DNA of 21,240 bases from an uncultured Bacilli bacterium (lineage in GTDB: Bacteria; Bacillota_I; Bacilli_A; RF39; UBA660): the NCBI GenBank assembly GCA_944373065.1, contig CALWAJ010000012.1:1-21240 (forward strand), given 5' to 3'. The translations under genes were made by a program, and so were the position numbers. Shown here piece after piece: positions 8,125 through 15,449 of the stretch (position 1 is the stretch's first letter; every line of letters starts with the position of its first letter). Under the pieces are notes generated by a model that was given only the letters and a program-made list of their open reading frames with translations, was not told the DNA's origin and ran no database searches.

Positions 8125-8153
8125 TTGCAGAAGTTTAGAATTTATGCTAATAT
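8125..8153 (+). promoter_or_regulatory. Promoter of the tRNA pair
   Basis: TTGCAG (8125-8130) and TAATAT (8148-8153) are 17 nt apart, with a TG at 8145-8146 making an extended -10. The box ends 20 nt before the first tRNA base. Confidence 0.75.
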
Positions 8154-8173
8154 TAAATAGCAGTGATTGAAAT

Positions 8174-8250
8174 GGACCCTTAGCTCAGTTGGTTAGAGCA
8201 TCCGGCTCATAACCGGACGGTCGATGGTTCGAGTCCATCAGGGTCCACCA
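8174..8250 (+). tRNA. tRNA with CAT anticodon, probably tRNA-Ile2
   Basis: A full cloverleaf can be drawn: acceptor GGACCCT (8174-8180) with AGGGTCC (8240-8246), anticodon stem TCCGG/CCGGA around loop CTCATAA (8206-8212, CAT at 8208-8210), T arm GATGG/CCATC around TTCGAGT, and an encoded CCA. G1-C72 rules out an initiator. Between elongator Met and the lysidine-modified Ile2 that reads AUA, the C4-G69 and C5-G68 pairs favour Ile2, as these are TilS recognition features in E. coli. Such genes are often labelled tRNA-Met. The tRNA itself is certain; the isotype is likely. Confidence 0.93.
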
Positions 8251-8258
8251 TTTATCTT

Positions 8259-8342
8259 GCGGGTATGGCGGAATTGGCAGACGCGCTAGACTTAGGATCT
8301 AGTGTCTTAGACGTGCAGGTTCAACTCCTGTTACCCGCACCA
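8259..8342 (+). tRNA. tRNA-Leu (TAG anticodon)
   Basis: A class II tRNA with acceptor GCGGGTA (8259-8265) and TACCCGC (8332-8338), anticodon stem CTAGA/TCTAG around loop CTTAGGA (TAG at 8293-8295), a long variable arm just after it (TGTC, TTA, GACG from 8303), and an encoded CCA. It reads CUA and, by wobble, other CUN leucine codons. It is 8 nt after the previous tRNA and shares its promoter and terminator. Confidence 0.96.
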
Positions 8343-8355
8343 CTATAGAATTAAT

Positions 8356-8380
8356 ACGAGCTTACATAGTTCGTTTTTTT
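8356..8380 (+). terminator. Terminator of the tRNA operon
   Basis: ACGAGCT (8356-8362) pairs with AGTTCGT (8368-8374) around loop TACAT, and seven T (8374-8380) follow. Confidence 0.85.
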
Positions 8381-8423
8381 ATTTCCTTATTTCAATTTAC
8401 AATTAATTTATATTATATTTTAT

Positions 8424-8453
8424 AAAATTCACTTAAATTTTTAGGTGAATTTT
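8424..8453. repeat. A+T-rich hairpin between the tRNA and polysaccharide units
   Basis: AAAATTCACTT (8424-8434) and AGGTGAATTTT (8443-8453) pair over 11 positions with one G-U and an 8-nt loop. With T-runs on both strands it could be a second, bidirectional terminator that insulates the polysaccharide promoter. Nothing else is visible in 8381-8470. Confidence 0.4.
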
Positions 8454-8470
8454 TAATTTTCAAGCTATAA

Positions 8471-8499
8471 AGTCAATAAATTTTAAAAATTTGTTGACT
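8471..8499. promoter_or_regulatory. 29-nt dyad overlapping the -35 box, candidate operator
   Basis: AGTCAA (8471-8476) and TTGACT (8494-8499) are the outer arms, AAATTTT (8478-8484) and AAAATTT (8486-8492) the inner arms, centred on 8485 with a single mismatched pair (8477/8493). The right outer arm is exactly the -35 hexamer of the polysaccharide promoter. A protein bound here would compete with RNA polymerase. The symmetry is seen directly; the operator role is inferred. Confidence 0.45.
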
Positions 8500-8522
8500 A
8501 GTTGTATATCAAATGCTATAAT
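8494..8522 (+). promoter_or_regulatory. Promoter of the polysaccharide operon
   Basis: TTGACT (8494-8499) and TATAAT (8517-8522) are 17 nt apart, with a TG at 8514-8515 as extended -10. Transcription should start near 8529, leaving a short leader of about 25 nt before the first ATG. This is too short for a riboswitch or attenuator, so control is more likely at initiation. Confidence 0.85.
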
Positions 8523-8554
8523 AACAGCGATTTATACGTATTCAGGAGGGTTTT

Positions 8555-9223
8555 ATGGAAGAGATTAATTTAAAAGAAGTATATACATACTTCAAATTTA
8601 AAATACTTTGGATACTTATAGCAATAGTTGCAATTGTAGTTATCGGTAATATTTATACAATTATTACTAGAGTTCCAATGTATCAAAGTAATACTACACT
8701 TGTTTTAGTTGGTGAGAGTAAAAAAGGTTATAGTCAAAGCGACTCAGTATTAAATCAAAATTTGATTGGTACTTATAGTCAAATTATTACAAGTAGAACT
8801 GTATTATCACAAGTAATAGATAATTTAAAACTAAAGACTACAGCAGAAAACTTATCAAAAAATATTTCAACATCATCAGTAGAAGATACAGAAATTATTA
8901 AAATTACTGTAAATAGTCCTAAAAGAAAAGAAGCAGCTAAAATAGCCGATGAAGTAGCTACTGTATTTTCTAAAGAAGTACAAGATATTTATAATCTAGA
9001 AAATGTTACTATTATAGATAAAGCTGAAGTTGCTACTTCTCCTTATAACATTAACTATGTAAAAGACAATATTATCTATTTAATGATAGGAATCGTATTA
9101 TCTTTTGGCATAGTATTTGTTATGTATTATTTTGATACTACTATTAAATCAAGTGAAGTAGTAGAAGAAAAATTAGGACTTCCTGTTATTGGAATTGTTC
9201 CTAAAGAAGAAGATAAGGAGTAG
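8555..9223 (+). CDS. cpsC: Wzz/CpsC-type chain-length and tyrosine-kinase modulator
   Basis: This 222-residue protein has the layout of gram-positive CpsC/EpsA/YveK modulators: short cytoplasmic N-terminus, helix at about 17-37, an outside domain of about 135 residues, a TSPYNIN proline segment just before a second helix at about 172-192, and a short cytoplasmic tail ending in LGLPVIGIVP. In these systems the tail activates the separate BY-kinase and the pair governs chain length and export of the polymer. GGAGGG lies a few bases before the ATG. The stop codon is 5 nt before the cpsD start, so the two are tightly coupled. The split modulator/kinase arrangement is typical of Firmicutes, unlike fused proteobacterial Wzc. 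The symbol follows the streptococcal naming by analogy. Confidence 0.88.
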   Translation: MEEINLKEVYTYFKFKILWILIAIVAIVVIGNIYTIITRVPMYQSNTTLVLVGESKKGYSQSDSVLNQNLIGTYSQIITSRTVLSQVIDNLKLKTTAENLSKNISTSSVEDTEIIKITVNSPKRKEAAKIADEVATVFSKEVQDIYNLENVTIIDKAEVATSPYNINYVKDNIIYLMIGIVLSFGIVFVMYYFDTTIKSSEVVEEKLGLPVIGIVPKEEDKE

Positions 9224-9228
9224 TGATT

Positions 9229-9957
9229 ATGACAACAGATTTAATAATTAATGCTAACCCTAAATCAGTATTTAGTGAAGCTATAAAAACAATTCGTACT
9301 AATCTTGCTTTTCAAGCAATAGATAAAGAAATGAAAGTAATACTATTAACATCACCTATGTCAGGAGATGGTAAGAGTTTTATAACAGCAAATCTTGCTG
9401 TAGCATATGCTCAAGAAGGTAAAAAAGTATTAGTAGTAGATTGTGATTTAAGAAGAGGAAGACAACATGAAATATTTGAAGTAATGAATCTAACTAGTGG
9501 AGGATACTCTAATTTAATACTAAATTATAAAGATGATATAAAATTAAAAAAATATATAGTTGAAACTACCAACAAAAATATAGATTTATTACCAACAGGA
9601 CCAACACCACCTAATCCTGTAGAACTACTAGTTTCTGAAAATAATAAAAAACTAATGGAACAATTAAGAGATAAATACGATATTATACTTCTTGATTGTC
9701 CACCAGTCTTAGGGCTTAGTGATACAATGATAATGACTAAATATAGTGATACTAATATCGTCGTTGTAAGTAATAAAAAAACTAAAATAGAAAGTTTAGA
9801 TAAAGCTAAAAAAGTATTTGAAAAAGCTAATACTAAAATATCAGGAGTAATTATAAATAAAGCATCAGTTAAAGATAATAGTTACTATAGTTATTACTCT
9901 AATGAATACTATGGTGATGGAAATAAAAGTAAGAAAAAGAAGAAAAGAAAAAGATGA
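9229..9957 (+). CDS. cpsD: CpsD/CapB-type tyrosine autokinase (BY-kinase)
   Basis: This 242-residue bacterial tyrosine kinase has Walker A SGDGKS (45-50), Walker A' VLVVDCDLRRG with Asp71 and Asp73, and Walker B IILLDCPP with Asp156. The N-terminus carries the EAIKTIRTNLAF helix expected to contact the next subunit in the ring. The C-terminal tail has a cluster of six Tyr (219, 220, 222, 223, 227, 228), the autophosphorylation site, followed by a Lys/Arg-rich end. Phosphorylation cycles of this tail control polymer assembly together with CpsC and CpsB. The ATG at 9229 is preferred because AAGGAG (9215-9220) is 8 nt upstream; a GTG at 9223 is too close to it. The TGA overlaps the ATG of cpsB by four bases. 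Confidence 0.93.
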   Translation: MTTDLIINANPKSVFSEAIKTIRTNLAFQAIDKEMKVILLTSPMSGDGKSFITANLAVAYAQEGKKVLVVDCDLRRGRQHEIFEVMNLTSGGYSNLILNYKDDIKLKKYIVETTNKNIDLLPTGPTPPNPVELLVSENNKKLMEQLRDKYDIILLDCPPVLGLSDTMIMTKYSDTNIVVVSNKKTKIESLDKAKKVFEKANTKISGVIINKASVKDNSYYSYYSNEYYGDGNKSKKKKKRKR

Positions 9958-10682
9958 AAGACTTACATTCACATCTTTTGTTTGGAATAGATGATGGCAG
10001 TAAAGATATAAGTGAGAGTATATCTTTGCTAAAAGAAGCTGAAGAACAAGGAATTACAGAATTAATGATTACTCCACATTATATAGAAAATAGTAAATAT
10101 AATTGTAATAATGAAGAAAAGTTAAAACGCTTTAATAAGCTAAAAAAAGAAGCAGAAAAAGAAAATATAAATATAAAATTATATTTAGGAAATGAAGTTT
10201 TAATAAATGAAAATATTTTAAAATTAATAAAAAATAAAGAAATAACTACATTAAATAATTCTAAATATATTTTAATAGAATTTCCTTTTGGGAATATGTT
10301 ATATAATACAAAAGATATAATTTATAACTTAATAGTAAAAGGATATGTCCCAATACTAGCTCATCCAGAAAGATATAGAATTTTTCAAAGACATAAAGAG
10401 CATATAGACGAATATTTAAGAATGGGGGTATTACTACAAGGAAATTATAAAAGTTTGTTCGGAAAATATGGAAGAGATGCAAAAAAAACTTTAATTTATC
10501 TATTAAAAAATCATAAAATAACATTCTTAGGAAGTGATTGCCATCATGACGGAGATTTCAAGATAAAAAAATTAAAAAAGAAATTGAAATCAATATTAAA
10601 AAATGATAACATGTTAGAGGATGTGTTAAAAAATAATTTTGATAAAGTTATACTAAATGAAAACTTTAGTATAAAAAGGTGA
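9954..10682 (+). CDS. cpsB: CpsB-type PHP-family tyrosine-protein phosphatase
   Basis: This 242-residue metal-dependent phosphatase of the PHP family (CpsB/YwqE type) should dephosphorylate the Tyr tail of CpsD. Metal ligands are visible in order: His5 and His7 in DLHSHLLFGIDDG, Asp13/Asp14, His42 in ITPHYI, Glu81 in LGNEV, His137 in LAHPERYR, and Asp195 and His197 in GSDCHH. Length is normal for the family. The start overlaps the cpsD stop (ATGA), and no strong ribosome-binding site is seen in the A-rich end of cpsD, so translational coupling is likely. The gene order C-D-B differs from the streptococcal B-C-D order. Confidence 0.93.
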   Translation: MKDLHSHLLFGIDDGSKDISESISLLKEAEEQGITELMITPHYIENSKYNCNNEEKLKRFNKLKKEAEKENINIKLYLGNEVLINENILKLIKNKEITTLNNSKYILIEFPFGNMLYNTKDIIYNLIVKGYVPILAHPERYRIFQRHKEHIDEYLRMGVLLQGNYKSLFGKYGRDAKKTLIYLLKNHKITFLGSDCHHDGDFKIKKLKKKLKSILKNDNMLEDVLKNNFDKVILNENFSIKR

Positions 10683-10713
10683 GAGTATTAAAAGTGGTAG
10701 GAGTGTAGTTAAT

Positions 10714-11472
10714 ATGAACGAAATGATTGATGTAGTCGATGATGACAATAAAGGAAAAGAAGAAGATTTTATTAAAACTAGTGAAATAATAGTAGATGTT
10801 AATGAATATGAAGAAGTAAAGAAAAAAGTATCAGCATTATCATCAGTAAGAGAGTTAGTTTATTTGTTTATAAAAAGATGTTTTGATATAGTATGTGGAT
10901 TAATAGGAGTTATAGTGTTAATACCAGTAACAATTATATTAAAAATAGTTACTATATGTAGTGGAGATTTAAATCCTATTATCTTTTCTCAAAATAGGAT
11001 TGGTAAGAATGGAAAAGAGTTTAAGTTTTATAAATTTAGATCAATGGTACCAAATGCTGATGAAGTATTATTTAAAACATTAGAAATGAATAAATTAATG
11101 GCTGAAGAATATAAGAAAAACAGAAAGTTAAAGAATGATCCAAGGATAACAAAAGTAGGTAAAGTTATTAGAAAATTATCTATAGATGAGTTACCACAAC
11201 TAATAAATGTTTTAAAAGGAGATATGTCCATAATAGGTAATAGACCATATCTACCAAGAGAAAAAGAAGATATGGAAGAGTTTTATGAAGATATTATTAA
11301 AACAAAACCAGGTATTACTGGATATTGGCAAGTAAATGGTAGAAGTAAAACTACATTTAAAGAAAGATTAGAATTAGAAAGATATTATTCTAATAATTAT
11401 TCATTAATACTAGATATTAAAATATTCTTTAAGACATTTAAAGTAGTATTATTTGGTAAAGATGCAAATTAG
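10714..11472 (+). CDS. Undecaprenyl-phosphate sugar-1-phosphate transferase (short, WbaP/CpsE C-terminal type)
   Basis: This 252-residue phosphoglycosyl transferase should start repeat-unit assembly by moving a sugar-1-phosphate from a UDP-sugar to undecaprenyl phosphate on the inner face of the membrane. After a charged N-terminus of about 50 residues comes one hydrophobic segment (58-81), the re-entrant helix of monotopic enzymes. Family motifs follow: KFRSM (107-111), DPRITKVGK (142-150), catalytic Asp158-Glu159 in LSIDELPQL, GDMSIIGNRP (169-178) and KPGITGYWQVNGR (198-210). It lacks the extra N-terminal helices and nucleotide-binding domain of full-length CpsE/WbaP, so it is the minimal catalytic form. 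The sugar cannot be told from sequence. GGAG precedes the ATG by about ten bases. The call is strong for the reaction class. Confidence 0.92.
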   Translation: MNEMIDVVDDDNKGKEEDFIKTSEIIVDVNEYEEVKKKVSALSSVRELVYLFIKRCFDIVCGLIGVIVLIPVTIILKIVTICSGDLNPIIFSQNRIGKNGKEFKFYKFRSMVPNADEVLFKTLEMNKLMAEEYKKNRKLKNDPRITKVGKVIRKLSIDELPQLINVLKGDMSIIGNRPYLPREKEDMEEFYEDIIKTKPGITGYWQVNGRSKTTFKERLELERYYSNNYSLILDIKIFFKTFKVVLFGKDAN

Positions 11473-11492
11473 TAGGGGTTCAGGTGATATAT

Positions 11493-12611
11493 ATGAAAAT
11501 AGCAATGATAGGTCAAAAAAGGATTCCATCAAGAGAAGGTGGAGTAGAAGTAGTGGTAGAAGAGTTATCAACTAGAATGATAAAAAAGGGATATGATGTT
11601 ACTTGTTATAATCGTGGTGGTAAACATGTGGCAGGAAAAGAATACACAACTACTAATCTAAAAGAATATAAAGGTGTTAAATTAGTAAAATGCTTTACCA
11701 TTGATAAAAAAGGATTAGCAGCGATGACATCATCTTTTTTTGGTACATTAAAGATTTTATTTTCTAAAGCAGATGTAGTTCATTATCATGCAGAAGGACC
11801 TTGTGCATGGATGTGGATTATTAAGTTTTTTTCTAAAAAAAGAATTATTGCTACAATTCATGGATTAGATTGGCAAAGAGCTAAATGGGGTGGATTTGCT
11901 ACTAAATATATAAAATTTGGTGAAAAGATGGCAGTAAAATATGCTGATGAAATAATAGTTTTAAGTAAGAATGTTCAAGACTATTTTAAAAAAGAATATA
12001 ATAGAGATACACAATTTATACCAAATGGAGTAGATAAACCTAAAATAGAAAAAGCAAATATTATTAAGAAAAAATACAATCTAAAAAGAGATGATTATAT
12101 TTTATATTTAGGAAGATTAGTACCAGAAAAAGGAGTTCATTACTTAATAGAAGCTTTTAAGAAAATAAAGACAGAAAAAAAATTAGTAATAGCTGGAGGA
12201 TCAAGCGATACTGATTCTTATTATCAAGAATTAAAGAATAAAGCTCATGGTAATGATAGTATTATTTTTACAGGTTTTGTACAAGGAAGAGAATTAGAAG
12301 AATTATATAGCAATGCATATATTTATTGTCTTCCTTCAGACTTAGAAGGAATGCCCTTAAGTTTATTAGAAGCGATGAGTTATGGTAATTGTTGTTTAAC
12401 ATCCGATATACCAGAATGTGCAACTGTACTTGAAGATAAAGGTGTAACCTTTAAAAAGTCTAATATTAAAGATTTAAAAAATAAATTAGAAGAATTATGT
12501 ACAAATGAAAAGAAAGTAAAAAAATATAAGAGTGAAGCTCAAAAATATATATTAGATAAATATAACTGGGATGATGTTGTAGAAAAGACATTAGAACTAT
12601 ATAAGAAGTAG
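11493..12611 (+). CDS. Family 4 glycosyltransferase (GT-B fold)
   Basis: This 372-residue cytoplasmic glycosyltransferase probably adds the second sugar. The N-terminus has the GQKRIPSREGGVEVVVEELS loop seen in enzymes near the streptococcal rhamnosyltransferase WchF/CpsT group, where a glycine-rich motif binds the acceptor. The donor half has LGRLVPEKG (206-214), a turn before the glycosyl donor site, and the retaining-type E-x7-E motif with Glu285 and Glu293 (LEGMPLSLLEAM). The start at 11493 is chosen over a GTG at 11484, because AGGTG (11482-11486) is the likely ribosome-binding site and MKIAMIG is the usual family start. The next gene begins 8 nt after the stop. Donor sugar is unknown; rhamnose is only a weak guess from family resemblance. 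Confidence 0.88.
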   Translation: MKIAMIGQKRIPSREGGVEVVVEELSTRMIKKGYDVTCYNRGGKHVAGKEYTTTNLKEYKGVKLVKCFTIDKKGLAAMTSSFFGTLKILFSKADVVHYHAEGPCAWMWIIKFFSKKRIIATIHGLDWQRAKWGGFATKYIKFGEKMAVKYADEIIVLSKNVQDYFKKEYNRDTQFIPNGVDKPKIEKANIIKKKYNLKRDDYILYLGRLVPEKGVHYLIEAFKKIKTEKKLVIAGGSSDTDSYYQELKNKAHGNDSIIFTGFVQGRELEELYSNAYIYCLPSDLEGMPLSLLEAMSYGNCCLTSDIPECATVLEDKGVTFKKSNIKDLKNKLEELCTNEKKVKKYKSEAQKYILDKYNWDDVVEKTLELYKK

Positions 12612-12619
12612 GTGAAAAA

Positions 12620-13747
12620 ATGTCAGAAAAGAAAGAACCTATTAGAATATTGCAATGTGTCAGTAATATGGACAGAGCTGGCATTGAAACAATGTTGATG
12701 AATTTTTATAGAAATATTGATAGAAATAAAATTCAATTTGATTTTTTGTGCAATAAATCAAAACCTGGAGATTATGATGATGAAATAAAATCATTAGGTG
12801 GAAGAATATATATAACTCCAGGATTGAATCCATTTAAATGGTTTAAATATCAAAGATATATGAAAAATTTATTTCAAGAGCATCCTGAATACAAAATAAT
12901 TCATTGTCAAAATGAAGCTATGGGATTTCCTGCTTTATATGCAGCGAAGAAGAATGGAATTCCAGTAAGAATTGCTCATAGTCATAATACAGTTACCAGA
13001 TTTGATTTTAAATGGCCAATAAAAATCGCATATAAATATTTATTAAGGCTTGTTGCGACAGATTATGTCGCTTGCAGTCATGCAGCAGGTAAATATTTAT
13101 TTGGTAAAGATGTAAAAGTAATTAATAATGCAATTGATTCACAAAAATTTATATTTAATGAGAAGGTTAGAAAAAGAATTAGAAAAAAATATAATATAGA
13201 AAATAAATTTGTAATTGGTCATGTAGGAAGATTTGAACCTCAAAAAAATCATGAGTTTTTAATCAAATTATTTTATGAATATCAAAAGCAAGATAAAGAT
13301 GCTGTTTTATTACTTATCGGGAATGGATCTTTAGAAGAACATATAAAAGAATTAGTTCACAGATTAAATATTCAAGATAAGGTCATTTTTACTGGTAGTA
13401 TTCCAAATGTAAATGAAATGTATCAAGCCATGGATATGTTTATATTGCCATCATTTCATGAAGGGCTTCCTGTAGTTGGAGTTGAAGCACAATTTGCAGA
13501 CTTACCATGTGTCTTTTCAGATAAAATAACAGAAGAAGTAAAGTTTATAAATGATGTTTATTTTTTAAAATTAAATGGTAGTATCAGTAATAAATGGTGT
13601 AATTTAATACATAAAATAAAATGTTGTGATAAAAGTAGAACAATTGTAAAGAATTCAAAGTTTGATATTAATTTAGCAAAAGAAGATTTAGCAAATTATT
13701 ACTTCAAAAATATTGAAGAAATAGAAAAGACACAAATTAGTATTTAA
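12620..13747 (+). CDS. Family 4 glycosyltransferase, EpsF-like
   Basis: This 375-residue GT-B enzyme resembles EpsF-type transferases of exopolysaccharide loci. The N-terminus has RILQCVSNMDRAGIETMLMN, the middle IAHSHNT (108-114), and the donor domain HVGRFEPQKNH (201-211) with Arg204 and Lys209, ending with the E-x7-E motif Glu281/Glu289 (HEGLPVVGVEA). It should add a further sugar to the lipid-linked repeat on the inner face of the membrane. The C-terminal 60 residues are Lys/Asn-rich and less conserved in look. AGGTG lies just before the ATG. It is the last gene of the upstream, less A+T-rich part of the locus; 544 nt without a clear gene follow. Donor and acceptor cannot be assigned. Confidence 0.87.
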   Translation: MSEKKEPIRILQCVSNMDRAGIETMLMNFYRNIDRNKIQFDFLCNKSKPGDYDDEIKSLGGRIYITPGLNPFKWFKYQRYMKNLFQEHPEYKIIHCQNEAMGFPALYAAKKNGIPVRIAHSHNTVTRFDFKWPIKIAYKYLLRLVATDYVACSHAAGKYLFGKDVKVINNAIDSQKFIFNEKVRKRIRKKYNIENKFVIGHVGRFEPQKNHEFLIKLFYEYQKQDKDAVLLLIGNGSLEEHIKELVHRLNIQDKVIFTGSIPNVNEMYQAMDMFILPSFHEGLPVVGVEAQFADLPCVFSDKITEEVKFINDVYFLKLNGSISNKWCNLIHKIKCCDKSRTIVKNSKFDINLAKEDLANYYFKNIEEIEKTQISI

Positions 13748-14291
13748 AAGAGATAATAATTTATATATCAGTGTAATTTTTGTAAGGAGGTATTAAGGTT
13801 GAAAAAAAACATCTAAAAAATAAACACGCAAAAAAGATTTTGTGAAAAAACGCAAAAATTCGTGTTCATAATAATTATCGACAAAAATAAATGAGTTGTG
13901 GCATTGACTGTAAATCTCCACTTGAAAACTTGAGAATTGTTTTACCAAAGTTAAGGTTCCGTGCTCATAAAAGTAGAATAATAATCTACAGGCTACACTC
14001 ATTTGTACTCTAGAGATAAACGACACATATAATTATACGGGTTTAAGAAGAAGTTCTTAACACCACTCACCTCACCGTGCTCTGTAGTGTACCAACAACT
14101 GATAGTTATTATAAATGATTTTAGATATAAGTCAACTTTTCATCTCAATTTGTGCCTTTCAGAGGACTGGAAGGACGATAGAAAGGAATGTTAGAGAATT
14201 ATGAAAAAGAAGGTTTTAAGCTATCTTTCTTTAAATAAAGCTGTGAATATAAATATAGATGTTCAAATAAATTATTGGAGTGTAGATAAAA
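13748..14291 (+). other. 544-nt gap without a convincing gene; structured RNA or decayed gene
   Basis: This is the only long gap in the operon. It begins with a perfect AAGGAGGT (13784-13791) placed 7 nt before a TTG (13799), but that frame stops after five codons, next to a run of eight A. No frame stays open convincingly after that. G+C over 13801-14220 is about 32 percent against roughly 20-25 percent in flanking genes, peaking near 43 percent at 14041-14100. Several helices can be drawn: AACACG (13823-13828) with CGTGTT (13861-13866); a 13-pair long-range helix 13889-13902 with 13992-14004; GTAGA/TCTAC (13973-13989); 14039-14049 with 14054-14064; and CCTTTCAG/CTGGAAGG (14155-14174). CCGTGCTC occurs twice (near 13959 and 14075). 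It could be an internal regulatory RNA, or the wreck of a transferred gene. I cannot decide. Confidence 0.6.
14155..14174 (+). ncRNA. Perfect 8-bp hairpin in the operon gap
   Basis: CCTTTCAG and CTGGAAGG pair over eight positions (one G-U) around an AGGA loop. This G+C-rich, tight stem is unusual for the surrounding DNA and has no T-run, so it is not a terminator. The loop resembles part of a ribosome-binding site. Its role is unknown; it is the best single element supporting a structured RNA here. Confidence 0.35.
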
Positions 14292-14302
14292 ATGAAAATT
14301 AA
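14201..14302 (+). CDS. Possible 33-residue small protein overlapping the polymerase start
   Basis: An ATG opens a frame of 33 codons starting MKKKVLSYLSLNKAV and ending in a TAA at 14300-14302, inside the start of the polymerase gene. Codon use resembles the neighbours, and stops of this frame would couple translation to the next gene. Against it, the nearest AGGA (14184-14187) is 13 nt upstream, which is long. It could be a leader peptide, the tail of a lost gene, or chance. Confidence 0.22.
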   Translation: MKKKVLSYLSLNKAVNINIDVQINYWSVDKNEN

Positions 14303-15449
14303 AATTAATAAAGACTTTATAATTATAATAATGTTGTTAATACCGATTTTTGAACCCCAACTATTTACACAGTTTAATAGCACAACTGCTATATATATTA
14401 TCATGAATATATTTGAACTTTTTTATTTAATACTGAAAACAAATAAGCATATTCCAAAACTATTTATTTTTTGGATAGCTATAAGACTATATCTATTTGT
14501 CATTTGCTTGATGAATAATAATTTTAGTGGAATATTAAATTTTGGTTATTTATCACTACAAGTTGCAAATCTTATTTTATTATTTAACTTTTGTTATAAA
14601 AAGAATAAACTGCAAGTATTAATTGAAGGAATAGCGACTATATCTTTTGTTTTATTATTAATAAATTATATATCCTTATTATTATTTGAAAATGGCATAA
14701 TACCAACATCGTATTGGGATAATCATGATAATGATGTTTATTTTTTAGGTATAAAAACAAAAATAACATATTATGTGTTTCCAGCTATTGCAGCATCAAT
14801 TTCTATAAAAAATCCTTTTAAAAGGAAAAAATGGTTTTTTTTAAATATAATTATTTCAACTTTAAATATATTAGACAAAAACATTTCAACTGGAATACTT
14901 TTTTTGTTAGGTTTAATAGTAATATATTTTTTTAAGAATAAAAATAGATTGAATCCTAAAATATTATTGTTAATTGGTTTTGGAATTCAATTTTGTATTG
15001 TTTATTTTAAAGTGTACAACTTATTTTCGTTCATTATTGTTGACATTTTACATAAAAGTATTAATCTTTCATCGCGAATATACATATGGAATAACGCTAT
15101 AGAATACATAAAAAACTCAAATATATTTAATCAATTATTTGGTTATGGAGTTTTTAAAGGGTATGCTTTTGTTCCATATGATTCATCAATTTGGCAGCCA
15201 CATTCTCAGATACTTGAATTATTAGCATCTGGAGGAATAGTTGGATTGCTTTTAATGATTGGATTTTTATGTTTTACGGTATCTAAAATGCAAAAAGGAA
15301 ATGAAACACTTAATATGTTAGTATTAATGACATTTTTAATAATAATTCTTTCTAGTGTAGAATTATACTTTACACTGGCAGTATGTTTAACTCCATTTAT
15401 ATTAATCTATTATTTATCAAAAGAAGGTGAATTAAAAAAAGATGGATAA
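14292..15449 (+). CDS. wzy: Wzy-type polysaccharide polymerase (O-antigen ligase family)
   Basis: This 385-residue protein is almost wholly hydrophobic, with about ten predicted membrane segments and a larger outside loop before the C-terminal helices. The loop holds SSRIYIW with Arg262 and the segment WQPHSQILELLASGGIVG (301-318) with His304. That pattern, a His-x-x-x-Leu motif followed by a Gly-rich helix, marks the Wzy_C/O-antigen ligase family. It should link flipped repeat units outside the membrane. Sequence outside this motif is characteristically diverse, so linkage cannot be predicted. GGAG (14277-14280) lies 11 nt before the ATG, slightly long. The ATG of the next gene overlaps its 3' end by 8 nt. 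A ligase instead of a polymerase is possible, but this locus otherwise lacks a polymerase. Confidence 0.85.
   Translation: MKIKINKDFIIIIMLLIPIFEPQLFTQFNSTTAIYIIMNIFELFYLILKTNKHIPKLFIFWIAIRLYLFVICLMNNNFSGILNFGYLSLQVANLILLFNFCYKKNKLQVLIEGIATISFVLLLINYISLLLFENGIIPTSYWDNHDNDVYFLGIKTKITYYVFPAIAASISIKNPFKRKKWFFLNIIISTLNILDKNISTGILFLLGLIVIYFFKNKNRLNPKILLLIGFGIQFCIVYFKVYNLFSFIIVDILHKSINLSSRIYIWNNAIEYIKNSNIFNQLFGYGVFKGYAFVPYDSSIWQPHSQILELLASGGIVGLLLMIGFLCFTVSKMQKGNETLNMLVLMTFLIIILSSVELYFTLAVCLTPFILIYYLSKEGELKKDG

Noticed and set aside
8529..8554. Riboswitch or attenuator in the polysaccharide leader
   Set aside because: The predicted leader is only about 25 nt long, too short for such an element.
13793..14026. 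77-residue reverse-strand frame in the operon gap
   Set aside because: It begins with GTG on the opposite strand of an all-plus operon, resembles no family I know, and its length is within chance for this composition.
14030..14194. Open stretch of about 52 codons (containing FHLNLCLSEDWKDD) in the gap
   Set aside because: No start codon with a ribosome-binding site, flanked by stops on both sides, and it uses codons such as CTC, ACC and CCG that its neighbours hardly use. It could still be a relic, but cannot be supported as a gene.
13748..14291. Group II intron, T-box, tmRNA, RNase P RNA or known riboswitch
   Set aside because: No domain V-like hairpin, no T-box GGTGG core, no tmRNA or RNase P signature sequence could be found by eye.
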